NCBI GenBank assembly: GCA_016283175.1
Contig: JAEEMK010000038.1
Coordinates: forward strand, 1-64,000
DNA: 64,000 nt
Origin: Bacteroidales bacterium
GTDB lineage: Bacteria; Bacteroidota; Bacteroidia; Bacteroidales; P3
Direction of reading: 5' to 3'
This document shows positions 34,739 to 42,849 of the stretch, one piece after another. The notes under the pieces are model-generated. The model saw only the letters and a list, made by a program, of their open reading frames with translations, searched no databases and had not been told where the DNA came from. Position 1 is the first letter of the stretch. The number at the start of each line of letters is the position of its first letter. A program made the translations under genes and the position numbers.

Positions 34739-34776
34739 CAAGAGCGGTTGTGTAGTTACGCAACCGCTCTTTTTTC
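34739..34776 (+). terminator. Terminator of the rplM-rpsI-rpsB-tsf operon
   Basis: AAGAGCGGTTG pairs with CAACCGCTCTT around TGTAGTTACG, then T-rich DNA. Confidence 0.92.
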
Positions 34777-34785
34777 TAAACAGCT

Positions 34786-35454
34786 ATGGCCAAGAAACAG
34801 AAATACTACGTCGTCTGGCAGGGCAACCAGCCCGGCATCTACGACAACTGGGGCGACTGCGAGAAGCAGATAAGAGGCGTGGCCGGTGCCAAATACAAAT
34901 CCTATGAGAGCCGTACCCTCGCCGAACAGGCTTTCCGCACAGGTCCCGACCTCGCCGCGTCGGTCGTCGAGCAGCAGACCAAAGGGCTGCCGATAGTAGG
35001 CATCGACAGCGAGGGGATGACCGTCGTCAGACCTGACGCACAGGGACCCACACCCATCCTTGATGCCATTGCCGTCGACGCCGCCTGCAGCGGCAATCCC
35101 GGTGTGATGGAATACCAGGGCGTGTACATCGCCAGCCGCACACAGCTGTTCCACTTCAGCGCACCCGTGGGAACCAACAACATCGGCGAGTTCCTTGCCA
35201 TCGTACACGGACTGGCATATTTGAAAAAAAACAATATGAATCAGCCCATCTATTCCGACTCTGTCAACGCCATCAACTGGGTCAGGGCGAAACAGTGCCG
35301 CACAAAGCTGCCGCTCACAGATGACACCGCCAAACTCTACGAGATAATACGCCGTGCCGAAGCCTGGCTGCACAACAATCGCTACACGACGCAAATCCTG
35401 AAATGGAACACCGAGCGCTGGGGTGAGATACCCGCCGACTTCGGAAGGAAATAA
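34786..35454 (+). CDS. Ribonuclease H with viroplasmin/caulimovirus-type N-terminal domain
   Basis: The 222 residues start with an RNase H1 hybrid-binding domain (KKQKYYVVWQGNQPGIYDNW, then YKSYESRTLAEQAF). The RNase HI catalytic domain follows, with Asp in DAACSGNPGV, Glu in NNIGEFLAIVHGL and Asp in IYSDSVNAINWV, and the last acidic residue in the C-terminal helix region. It would remove RNA from RNA-DNA hybrids. This form is common in Bacteroidales. It lies 8 bases before prmC. Confidence 0.9.
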   Translation: MAKKQKYYVVWQGNQPGIYDNWGDCEKQIRGVAGAKYKSYESRTLAEQAFRTGPDLAASVVEQQTKGLPIVGIDSEGMTVVRPDAQGPTPILDAIAVDAACSGNPGVMEYQGVYIASRTQLFHFSAPVGTNNIGEFLAIVHGLAYLKKNNMNQPIYSDSVNAINWVRAKQCRTKLPLTDDTAKLYEIIRRAEAWLHNNRYTTQILKWNTERWGEIPADFGRK

Positions 35455-35462
35455 GCAACGTT

Positions 35463-36377
35463 ATGAACACCACCGACATACACTTTGCCTCGAACAAGGT
35501 GAGAGACATAGAACGCCTCTTCAAAACCGAACTGGCGTCACTCTACCCTGACGGCGAAACACGTATGTTCGTCCGAATGCTGTTCGAGGCCTATCTGGGC
35601 TGGAGTTATGCCGACCTGCTCACACATCGCGACGAGACAGTCGACCAGTCTGATTTGCTGCGTTTCCACTGGGCCTTGCAGGATTTGAAACGACACCGCC
35701 CCATACAGCACATCATCGGCTGGACCGACTTCTGCGGCTGTCGCATCAGCGTAAACGAGAACACACTGATACCCAGACCAGAAACCGAAGAAATAGTCAA
35801 CTGGACCATCAACCACATTTCAAAATTCAAAATTCAAAATTCAAAATTCAAAGCCCTCGACCTCTGCACCGGCAGCGGCTGCATAGCCATAGCACTCGCA
35901 AAGCAATGGCCCGAGGCAGAAGTGACGGCAGTGGACATCTCCGAGAAGGCACTCAACATCGCTAAACACAATGCCGAGGCCAACAACGTTGAAATCAACT
36001 TCCTCCAAGCCGACATCCTCTCACAATTCAAAATTCGATATTCAAAATTCGATATTCAAAATTCGATATTCAAAATTATAATTAGCAATCCGCCATACGT
36101 GATGGAAAAGGAGCGTTCCGCTATGCAGCCAAACGTTCTCGACTGGGAACCATCCAACGCACTTTTCGTGCCCGACGCCGACCCGCTGCTTTTCTACCGC
36201 GCCATCGCCGAATTTGCGACAAAGCACCTTGCCACAGACGGAATGCTCGTACTAGAAATCAACGAAACGCTGGGACAGGATACGCTGCACCTGTTCGAAA
36301 AAAGCGGCTTCACGGGGGACATCCACAGCGACTTCCACGGCAAGGCCCGTATGATAAGCCTGCATTTCCAATCCTGA
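35463..36377 (+). CDS. prmC: Release factor glutamine methyltransferase PrmC with two repeat insertions
   Basis: PrmC methylates the GGQ glutamine of RF1 and RF2. The 304 residues have the N-terminal helical domain, the SAM motif ALDLCTGSGCIAIALA, VDISEKAL and the catalytic SNPPYVMEKE. The linker before motif I (SKFKIQNSKFK, about 119-130) and the linker before NPPY (SQFKIRYSKFDIQNSIFK, about 186-203) are both coded by 7-bp repeat arrays (separate entries). The rest is a normal length. Array units are not multiples of three, so slippage by one unit would frameshift this probably important gene. Confidence 0.93.
   Translation: MNTTDIHFASNKVRDIERLFKTELASLYPDGETRMFVRMLFEAYLGWSYADLLTHRDETVDQSDLLRFHWALQDLKRHRPIQHIIGWTDFCGCRISVNENTLIPRPETEEIVNWTINHISKFKIQNSKFKALDLCTGSGCIAIALAKQWPEAEVTAVDISEKALNIAKHNAEANNVEINFLQADILSQFKIRYSKFDIQNSIFKIIISNPPYVMEKERSAMQPNVLDWEPSNALFVPDADPLLFYRAIAEFATKHLATDGMLVLEINETLGQDTLHLFEKSGFTGDIHSDFHGKARMISLHFQS
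35819..35852. repeat. 7-bp tandem array inside prmC, first (TTCAAAA)n
   Basis: Four exact TTCAAAA units (35819-35846) and a partial fifth (TTCAAA). It encodes SKFKIQNSKFK, because seven bases per unit rotates the frame through all three phases. Confidence 0.93.
36026..36074. repeat. 7-bp tandem array inside prmC, second (ATTCAAA/ATTCGAT)
   Basis: Seven units alternate ATTCAAA and ATTCGAT, equal to a 14-bp unit repeated three and a half times, then ATTATA. It lies just before the NPPY codons. Confidence 0.93.
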
Positions 36378-36476
36378 CAATCCAGTCATTATGTACAGTT
36401 TTTTTTTACAAAGGTATAATAAAACAGTGACCCTAAACGTTTATTTACAAAGACGACAAAATAACACCAACAAAAG

Positions 36477-36872
36477 ATGAAAAAACTCGGCATTTTGATT
36501 GGCATAGCATCGATGATGCTGTTCGCTGCCTGCGACCCCGACAACTACCAGCACCCCGCCGTGCTGGTGGGTAACTGGGTCAGCGTTTCCAACGCCAAGG
36601 ACCCGGCTCTAAACCTGTATTTCGACGGCGAATATGTCGTTGTCAACAACGGTTCGTGGAACTACCGTCCATTCACTTCCGACGTTGAATGGTCGTACTA
36701 TATGACAAGGGACTCTGTCCTCTGCATATCACGCACCGAATACGATGGCGAAGACTATGACTCTGAAAGCTACGAACTCGACCTCAGCTTCAGCGACTCC
36801 TACAACACGCTGACGCTTTGGTACGACCCGCCTTTCAGCTCGGTGCGCAAATACACACTTATCCGACGTTAA
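36477..36872 (+). CDS. Small lipoprotein, function unknown
   Basis: The 131 residues start with a lipoprotein signal (MKKLGILIGIASMMLFAAC, lipobox LFAAC). The mature part has VGNWVSVSNAKD, LYFDGEYVVVNNGSWNYR and VEWSYYMTRD, beta-rich like the lipoproteins at 224 and 7785. The stop is directly followed by the ATG of the CapA gene, so both may share a transcript. Function unknown. Confidence 0.8.
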   Translation: MKKLGILIGIASMMLFAACDPDNYQHPAVLVGNWVSVSNAKDPALNLYFDGEYVVVNNGSWNYRPFTSDVEWSYYMTRDSVLCISRTEYDGEDYDSESYELDLSFSDSYNTLTLWYDPPFSSVRKYTLIRR

Positions 36873-38135
36873 ATGCGTCCAAGACTCATTGCCACAGCAC
36901 TTTTCCTACTCTCTGCAGCGTATGCCTGCGCGCAGCAGAGCGACGGGCATTTGCGGCTTGTCTTTGCCGGCGACCTTATGGGGCATATTCCGTTGCACAA
37001 GGCAGCACAGCAGCCCGACGGCAGCTACGACTACGAGCCCTGCTTCCGCTATGTGCGTGAATATATTGAGTCGGCCGACATCGCCGTCGTCAACCTTGAG
37101 GTGACCCTTGCCGGCAAGCCCTACACAGGCTTTCCCTGTTTCTCGTCGCCAGACGCCTACGCTGCGGCAGCCAGAAATGCCGGTTTCGACATCTTTGCCA
37201 CCGCCAACAACCATTGCGTCGACAAAGGCCGTCGCGGCATAGAGCGCACAATCCGCATCCTCGACTCGCTCGACATCATTCATCTAGGCACCTACACCGA
37301 CCTCCAGCAACAGATTGAGAACCATCCGCTAATCATCACTTGTAACGGCATCCGTCTGGCACTGTTAAGCTACACCTACGGCACCAACGGCATAGCCGTG
37401 CCGAAACCCAATGTGGTCAATTTTATTGACACCGTCCAGATGCTTAACGACATCAAGACGGCACATCGGTGCGGCGCCGACTTTGTCATCGCCCTGATGC
37501 ACTGGGGCGTTGAATACCAGAAACACAGCAACCGCGAACAGGAACGGCTGACACGGTGGCTGTTCGACAACGGCTGCGACGCCGTCATTGGCGGCCATCC
37601 CCACGTGGTGCAGAACCTCACCATCGACGCTAACCCCGACAATGACCGCTATCCCGAGCCTGTGGTCTATTCGATGGGCAATTTCTATTCCAACCAGCAC
37701 GACGAAGGCTGCGAAGGCGGTATTATGGTCGAGCTTGAACTGCTCAAAACCAACAACAAAACAGAAGTCTACAGCTGCTCATATATGCCTGTGTTTGTGC
37801 ACCGTGCCACCGTCGACGGACGACGCCAGTACCAGCTGGTGCCTTCGACCGACGCCCTTGCCTACCCTAACTCCTACGGCATCACAGCCGCCGAGATGGC
37901 CAGCCTGAAGCGTTTCGACAGCGCCACACGGACACTGCTGCAGAAAGGTCAAAATACCTTTGAAGCCTACCAAATACAGGAGAGACGCTTCTACGAGAAC
38001 CGCCGTCCTGTCACTTGGAGCAGGAACGGCGGATATCAATTGTTTTTCGGCAACCCGCTGTCGGGGCCACCGTTGAGAACGGCAGCGTGGAAGACACCAT
38101 TGCGTCCGTCGCCACTGGCACCACGCAACAAATAG
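36873..38135 (+). CDS. CapA-family (PGA_cap) metallophosphatase-like protein
   Basis: The 420 residues have a signal peptide (ATALFLLSAAYACAQ) and the PGA_cap motifs FAGDLMGH, VVNLEVTLAG, IFATANNHCVDKG, MHWGVEY, IGGHPHVVQN and YSMGNFYSNQ. These form a calcineurin-like metal site. Homologues are needed for poly-gamma-glutamate capsule production but most Bacteroidales copies lack the capBC partners, as here. So the role is open, probably cell-envelope linked. The C-terminal part past about 300 is a family tail. It converges with the P-type ATPase (stops adjacent). Confidence 0.88.
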   Translation: MRPRLIATALFLLSAAYACAQQSDGHLRLVFAGDLMGHIPLHKAAQQPDGSYDYEPCFRYVREYIESADIAVVNLEVTLAGKPYTGFPCFSSPDAYAAAARNAGFDIFATANNHCVDKGRRGIERTIRILDSLDIIHLGTYTDLQQQIENHPLIITCNGIRLALLSYTYGTNGIAVPKPNVVNFIDTVQMLNDIKTAHRCGADFVIALMHWGVEYQKHSNREQERLTRWLFDNGCDAVIGGHPHVVQNLTIDANPDNDRYPEPVVYSMGNFYSNQHDEGCEGGIMVELELLKTNNKTEVYSCSYMPVFVHRATVDGRRQYQLVPSTDALAYPNSYGITAAEMASLKRFDSATRTLLQKGQNTFEAYQIQERRFYENRRPVTWSRNGGYQLFFGNPLSGPPLRTAAWKTPLRPSPLAPRNK

Positions 38136-40871
38136 CTATGCCCTGCGACGGCTCAAAATGCGCAGGCATCTCACCACTTCGCCGACAAGGAGTATTGGTG
38201 ATGTTATGAGCAGCATCCACGCCCAGTCGGCAAACGACAGCGGCGACACACCGAATGCTTCACCAAAGAGATTCACAATCAGCACCTGCCCCAACAATAT
38301 AACAGAGACTATCAGCAGGAAACCACGGCTGAAAGCCTTGTGGAACCAGTTATGGTCGCGCAGGCTTCTGACAATGTCCTGGGCCAGCGTCCTGCCGGTT
38401 CTGAAATAACGGGCGTTGAAGATGTTCCAGAACTGCATCAGCACAAAGAATGTGAAGAAAAGACCCAGTTCATAGCCGTTGAGGTGTGCCTTATGACTCG
38501 AAAAGTCGAGGAAATTGCTGAAATAGATATGCCACACCTCCCTATCGAACAGGTCGCTTACCTGACTGATGCTGCAATGCCACAGCAGCTGCCACATACC
38601 GAACAGGATAAAGAAGAACATTGTTCCTGTCAAAACGATGCGCAACGCCATAAAACGGTCGATTATCTGACTGTTCGGATGGCGGGGCTTGTCGCGCGTA
38701 ACCCTTTCGTCGGCAGGCAGTGACGACAGCGCCATCGCTGCAAACGTGTCCATAATAAGGTTGACCCAAAGCATCTGGGTGACGTTGAGCGGCGAGTCCA
38801 GACCTGTGAAGGCACCCAGAAGCACTATCAGACAGGCACAGATATTGACAGTCATCTGGAAGATGATGAAACGTCTGATGTTCAGATACAGCGAGCGACC
38901 CCAAAGGATTGCCTTGTTGATGCTGCTGAAAGAGTTGTCGATAATGGTTATGTCGCTGGCCTCCTTGGCGCGAGCGGTGCCGTCACCCATCGACAAGCCC
39001 ACGTGCGCCTTCTTCAAAGCTGGAGCATCGTTGGTGCCGTCGCCTGTCACAGCCACCACCTCGCCGCGTTCCTGCAACAGTGTTACTAGACGCGCCTTGT
39101 CGGACGGCCGTGCGCGCGACATCACCTTCAGATGCGGCAGGATGTCGCGTTTCAACTCCTCGTCGCCCATCTCGGCAAACTCCGTTCCGGTGATGCTGCC
39201 AAACTCCTTCTCGTCGGTTATTCCCGACTGGCTGGCTATCTCGTTGGCCGTCAACGCCGTGTCGCCAGTGACCATTATCACGTTAACGCCGGCGTTATGA
39301 CAGGTGTCAATGGCATCGCGCACATCGCTGCGCACAGGATCCATCATACCAATGAAACCAATGAAGACCATCGGCTTGTCTTCGCCGTCGTCCATTTCCT
39401 TGACACTGAACGCCAGAGTGCGCTGGCCACGGCGTTGCAGTTCCTGCAACCGTGCGACAATCTCCTCGCGTGAGTGGTCACCTGCTACAACGTCGCTGCG
39501 CTGAAGGATTATCTCCGGCGCGCCCTTGACATACAGCAGTTTGCGTCCCGACACCTTGTCCTGGACGTATGTGGACATCTGCTTCGTCTCGCTTGAGAAA
39601 ACATCCTGTCCCAGCACCGTCACCTCATCGCGTAAATCCTGATAGTCTATGCCTTTCTTCTCTTTCAGCCAGGTCAGTAATGCACCCTCGGTGGGGTTGC
39701 CAATAACCTTGCGGGCCGAATCGCCGTCGCACAGCTCCGCCGTGGAGTTGACGGCTATGCTGCGGGCAAGGATGTCTGCATCCGTGTAACATTCAACACT
39801 CTCCTCGACAACGTGCAGCTCGTTCATTGTCAGCGTACCCGTCTTGTCGGTGCAGACCACCGTGGCGGCACCCATCGTCTCACAGGCGTGCAGTTTGCGC
39901 ACCAGGTTGTTCTCCCTCAACATATTGCGCATACTCAATGCCAGGCTTATCGTCACACTCATCGGCAGACCTTCTGGCACGGCGACGACAATTAGCGTCA
40001 CGGCAATCATCACCGAATTGAGCGTAAAGGTCACAATGTCGAGTATGTCGCTGTTGTTGGCTGCATTGCCGTCAAAGAAGAAATAGTACAGCAAACGGCC
40101 GACAACAATAAACGCTGCAATTATGTAGCTGCCGAGGGTAATCCAGCGTCCCAGACTGTCGAGCTGCTTGTTGAGCGGTGTCTTGACATTGTCCTCTTCC
40201 TGAATGATTTTCGCGCCCTTGCCCTCTTCAGTGTCCATACCTATGGCCGTCACCTTGTACAGACAGTGGCCGCCTATGACCGTGCTGCCACGCAACAGGA
40301 AGTCAGCAGGATAGGCACCCTCGTTGTCGTCGCTGTCAAGACTTTTGTTGGCATACATTTCACCCGTGAAAGCCGACTCGTCGACCATCAGCGACTCCGT
40401 CTCGAACAGCGTTCCGTCGGCAGGCACCTCGTCTCCGCTCTCCAGGCTCACAACGTCACCAACCACCACATCGCTGCGTTTGATTTCCAACATCTGCGGA
40501 CGTTTTGAGTTTCGCATCCAGCGCAAGACCTTCACCGGCCGCTCGTCCTTTTTGGTGTTGAGAATCTTGAACTCGCGCTCAGCCTTGACCTCGAAGATAA
40601 AGCCCACGCCCGTTGCCAGCAGCAGTGCAGCCAAAACACCGAGAGGCTCGATGATTGTCGACCAGTCCTTGCCGGCAAAGACAATCTCGTACAACGCCAC
40701 ACACATCGACAGCACAAAAACCACAAGCAGAACAATAATCAGCGGATCCTTGAACTTTTCCACGTATCCTGCCCACAACGACTTTTCCTTTGGCGGCAGA
40801 ATAATGTTTTTTCCACGGCCCTCTATCGCCTCATCAGAGTTGTTGTCTATATAGAAGTCTCTGTTTTTCAT
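38136..40871 (-). CDS. Calcium-translocating P-type ATPase (PMCA-type)
   Basis: The 911 residues contain the P-type core: TGE loop (SAFTGEMYANKS), the phosphorylation site CTDKTGTLTMNE, KGAPEIIL in the N-domain, TGDGTNDAPALKKAHVG hinge, and about ten membrane segments. The M4 motif PEGLPMSVTISLALSM carries the PEGLP of calcium and similar transporters. It would export Ca2+ (or Mn2+) from the cytosol. The N-terminus begins MKNRDFYIDNNSDEAIEG. Its stop lies directly beside that of CapA on the other strand. It has its own -7 box upstream. Confidence 0.93.
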   Translation of the reverse strand: MKNRDFYIDNNSDEAIEGRGKNIILPPKEKSLWAGYVEKFKDPLIIVLLVVFVLSMCVALYEIVFAGKDWSTIIEPLGVLAALLLATGVGFIFEVKAEREFKILNTKKDERPVKVLRWMRNSKRPQMLEIKRSDVVVGDVVSLESGDEVPADGTLFETESLMVDESAFTGEMYANKSLDSDDNEGAYPADFLLRGSTVIGGHCLYKVTAIGMDTEEGKGAKIIQEEDNVKTPLNKQLDSLGRWITLGSYIIAAFIVVGRLLYYFFFDGNAANNSDILDIVTFTLNSVMIAVTLIVVAVPEGLPMSVTISLALSMRNMLRENNLVRKLHACETMGAATVVCTDKTGTLTMNELHVVEESVECYTDADILARSIAVNSTAELCDGDSARKVIGNPTEGALLTWLKEKKGIDYQDLRDEVTVLGQDVFSSETKQMSTYVQDKVSGRKLLYVKGAPEIILQRSDVVAGDHSREEIVARLQELQRRGQRTLAFSVKEMDDGEDKPMVFIGFIGMMDPVRSDVRDAIDTCHNAGVNVIMVTGDTALTANEIASQSGITDEKEFGSITGTEFAEMGDEELKRDILPHLKVMSRARPSDKARLVTLLQERGEVVAVTGDGTNDAPALKKAHVGLSMGDGTARAKEASDITIIDNSFSSINKAILWGRSLYLNIRRFIIFQMTVNICACLIVLLGAFTGLDSPLNVTQMLWVNLIMDTFAAMALSSLPADERVTRDKPRHPNSQIIDRFMALRIVLTGTMFFFILFGMWQLLWHCSISQVSDLFDREVWHIYFSNFLDFSSHKAHLNGYELGLFFTFFVLMQFWNIFNARYFRTGRTLAQDIVRSLRDHNWFHKAFSRGFLLIVSVILLGQVLIVNLFGEAFGVSPLSFADWAWMLLITSPILLVGEVVRCLRILSRRRA

Positions 40872-40908
40872 CGCATTTAATCATTATCTGTTAATCGGAA
40901 ACACAATG

Positions 40909-40916
40909 CAAAATTA
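40909..40916 (-). promoter_or_regulatory. Predicted -7 box of the P-type ATPase gene
   Basis: On the minus strand TAATTTTG fits TAnnTTTG; TTTG (40942-40939) is 22 nt upstream, slightly long. It lies just after the terminator of the TerB-like gene, separating the two transcripts. Confidence 0.55.
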
Positions 40917-40939
40917 GTTCTTCCTCGACATACAGGGAC

Positions 40940-40998
40940 AAAAAAACTACGTTGTAAACGATTATGACCTCTTTGGTCGGGCATCGTTTGCAACGTAG
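40940..40998 (-). terminator. Long terminator hairpin after the TerB-like gene
   Basis: A 16-bp stem (40947-40962 with 40983-40998; one G-T pair) contains a smaller GACC/GGTC hairpin in its loop. A run of seven T follows on the minus strand. It ends the kinase-AAA operon. Confidence 0.88.
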
Positions 40999-41013
40999 AG
41001 GGCATCAACACCT

Positions 41014-42378
41014 TCAATCAACAAATTGAATATACTCCTTTTGCGCGCCGATGCGATAAAACGACATCCTGCCCTCCTTTATATGATGGGGGATAAACAT
41101 ATCGACATTGGCCAGTTCGGACAGTGACTCGATACGCTTCTTTATGTGGTATATCTGCGCACGGTCTTTATAGTCCATCGATTCTCGTCCGTGGGATATC
41201 TGCCTGTAGACACTGTTGTATTCCTCCAGGCAGCGCTTTTGTTCGGCACTGCCTGTAGGCAGGCTGCGCCAGTCCAAACCTCCACCTTCCAATGACTTGC
41301 GGGCAACCAGGAAATACAAGGCCGTCTCCTGTGGGTTAAGTTTCAGCGAAATAGTCTTTTGTTCATCATCCACGGCAACGAAAAGCACCTCTCTTCTGCC
41401 ATCTTTTAAGTTGAAGACAAGACGGTATTCATCCTTAGATTTGCCAAAAGCTATAAGGTCGAACAAAGAACGGTGGAACCCGAAGTATTTGAACTTCGAG
41501 GACTCAAGCTTATTGTGGACAACAATCTCCTCATCCACCATAGCCCTGTATCGTTCAACCAAGCGTCCAACATTCTGGGTCAGATTGTTTTCCGACAGTT
41601 CTATCAATAGGAAATTGGCAAAGCTCTTGCGCTCGGCATCGTCGGCACCATACTTGTCGACAACGTCAGATTCATTGATTTTTATCAGCAACGAGGGCCC
41701 CACATCCGCCAACTGAATACCCAGCTTCTTGTACAGCAGATTCCTGCAGAATTTAGAAGTGGTCATCTCGCATAACTCGCTGCATATCCGCACAATCTTT
41801 TCGTCAGAGACCATCGGGATCATATATTTCACCACCTTCTTAAGGTATGATGGTTTCATACGGCGATAGTCCTCAACGACTTGAGGGATGAAAACAAATT
41901 CCATACCGACCATTGCGAAGTCGTTGCGAAGACGGGCATAATCGTTCTTTATCTTTCTGTCAGTCCTCGTGTTGTCCTGATTCTCAATATATATCGCCTT
42001 GAGATTATCGATACCGGCCTCGCCGGCGGGAATGGAAAAAAGTCTGGAACCATAATCCAATGCCTGCTCGAGGGCAAAAATCTGTATAGCCTCCTGATGG
42101 GCGCAGCTGCCGTCCGACAGAGCCATATCCTTCAGCGTCTGCACAATGGCACTGCGCGTATCACCGTCGGCAGCCTTCAGCACACCCACGGCCGTGGCGT
42201 AGTCCATCTTCTTGGCCTCGCTGAGCATCGCCTGGCTGATGTTGTAGCCTTCCTTCGAGATGGTCTTCTCATAGAAATCCATCTCACCTTCATCGACGAT
42301 GAAATCAGCCTCTATCAAGTCGCTGACAATGCGCGCCAGCGCTATCTTCTGATATCTGTCAAGCCGTACTTTCCCCAT
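41014..42378 (-). CDS. TerB-like domain protein with novel C-terminal half
   Basis: The start at 42378 (MGKVRLDRYQKIAL) is chosen over 42414. The 454 residues begin with a TerB-like helical domain (about 5-105): helix pairs with IEADFIVDEGEMDFYE and MALSDGSCAHQEAIQIFAL reproduce the D-x..E metal-binding pattern of tellurite-resistance TerB. The middle (105-270) is helical. The C-terminal half (about 280-454) has a strand-rich segment (EYRLVFNLKDGRREVLFVAV) then helices with LNPQETALYFLVARKSLEG; no family is recognised. It lies last in an operon with the YbjN-like and kinase-AAA genes. Role unknown; phospho-signalling or stress is inferred from neighbours. Confidence 0.72.
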   Translation of the reverse strand: MGKVRLDRYQKIALARIVSDLIEADFIVDEGEMDFYEKTISKEGYNISQAMLSEAKKMDYATAVGVLKAADGDTRSAIVQTLKDMALSDGSCAHQEAIQIFALEQALDYGSRLFSIPAGEAGIDNLKAIYIENQDNTRTDRKIKNDYARLRNDFAMVGMEFVFIPQVVEDYRRMKPSYLKKVVKYMIPMVSDEKIVRICSELCEMTTSKFCRNLLYKKLGIQLADVGPSLLIKINESDVVDKYGADDAERKSFANFLLIELSENNLTQNVGRLVERYRAMVDEEIVVHNKLESSKFKYFGFHRSLFDLIAFGKSKDEYRLVFNLKDGRREVLFVAVDDEQKTISLKLNPQETALYFLVARKSLEGGGLDWRSLPTGSAEQKRCLEEYNSVYRQISHGRESMDYKDRAQIYHIKKRIESLSELANVDMFIPHHIKEGRMSFYRIGAQKEYIQFVD

Positions 42379-42451
42379 TGTCACAATGCACAAAGGCAGT
42401 CTCTCAAACAGCACCGCTGCCGGAGAGACTACACACCTGTAAATCTAATTG

Positions 42452-42832
42452 TCAACCTATAGCTTTGTAAAACTGCTGATAGGCATACTGAAGGATTCTC
42501 AGTGCGCGGGGCAATACCGTCTCAATCTGCGGAGTGTAGTCCAGAATGCTCTCGATAAACAGCCATACACCGTTGTCAAGCACACAGGCCTTCACAACCT
42601 TGGTGTTCAGGTTCACCTTGTTGGCAGCCTCGATGCACATATCGCGGTTGTCCTCGGTCACCGCGTAAATCTGAGGCATAATCAGTTGGAAATATTCCTC
42701 ATCCTCGTCATTGTTGATGAAGAGGAAATTCTTCATTTCATACTTAAAATCGATGTTTCCGTTTTCGCTGTTCTCCTCGAAAAAGAAACCTTGCTTCCGC
42801 AGGAAGTCTTTTACTAATTGTGTTGTTGCCAT
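42452..42832 (-). CDS. YbjN-like small protein
   Basis: The 126 residues lack signal or membrane segments. The alternating pattern ATTQLVKDFLRKQGFFFEEN, then FKYEMKNFLFINN, EDEEYFQLIMPQIYAV and a C-terminal helix ESILDYTPQIETVLPRALRILQYAY resembles the YbjN/type III chaperone-like fold (binding and holding of partner peptides). It starts 17 bases after the kinase-AAA gene stops and precedes the TerB-like gene by 73 bases. It may act as an adaptor for one of them. Confidence 0.72.
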   Translation of the reverse strand: MATTQLVKDFLRKQGFFFEENSENGNIDFKYEMKNFLFINNDEDEEYFQLIMPQIYAVTEDNRDMCIEAANKVNLNTKVVKACVLDNGVWLFIESILDYTPQIETVLPRALRILQYAYQQFYKAIG

Positions 42833-42849
42833 AATTTGTGTGTGTGTGT

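Noticed and set aside
36409-36416. CAAAGGTA, a minus-strand -7 match downstream of prmC
   Set aside because: It would fire antisense into prmC with no -33 box and no gene after it; probably chance.
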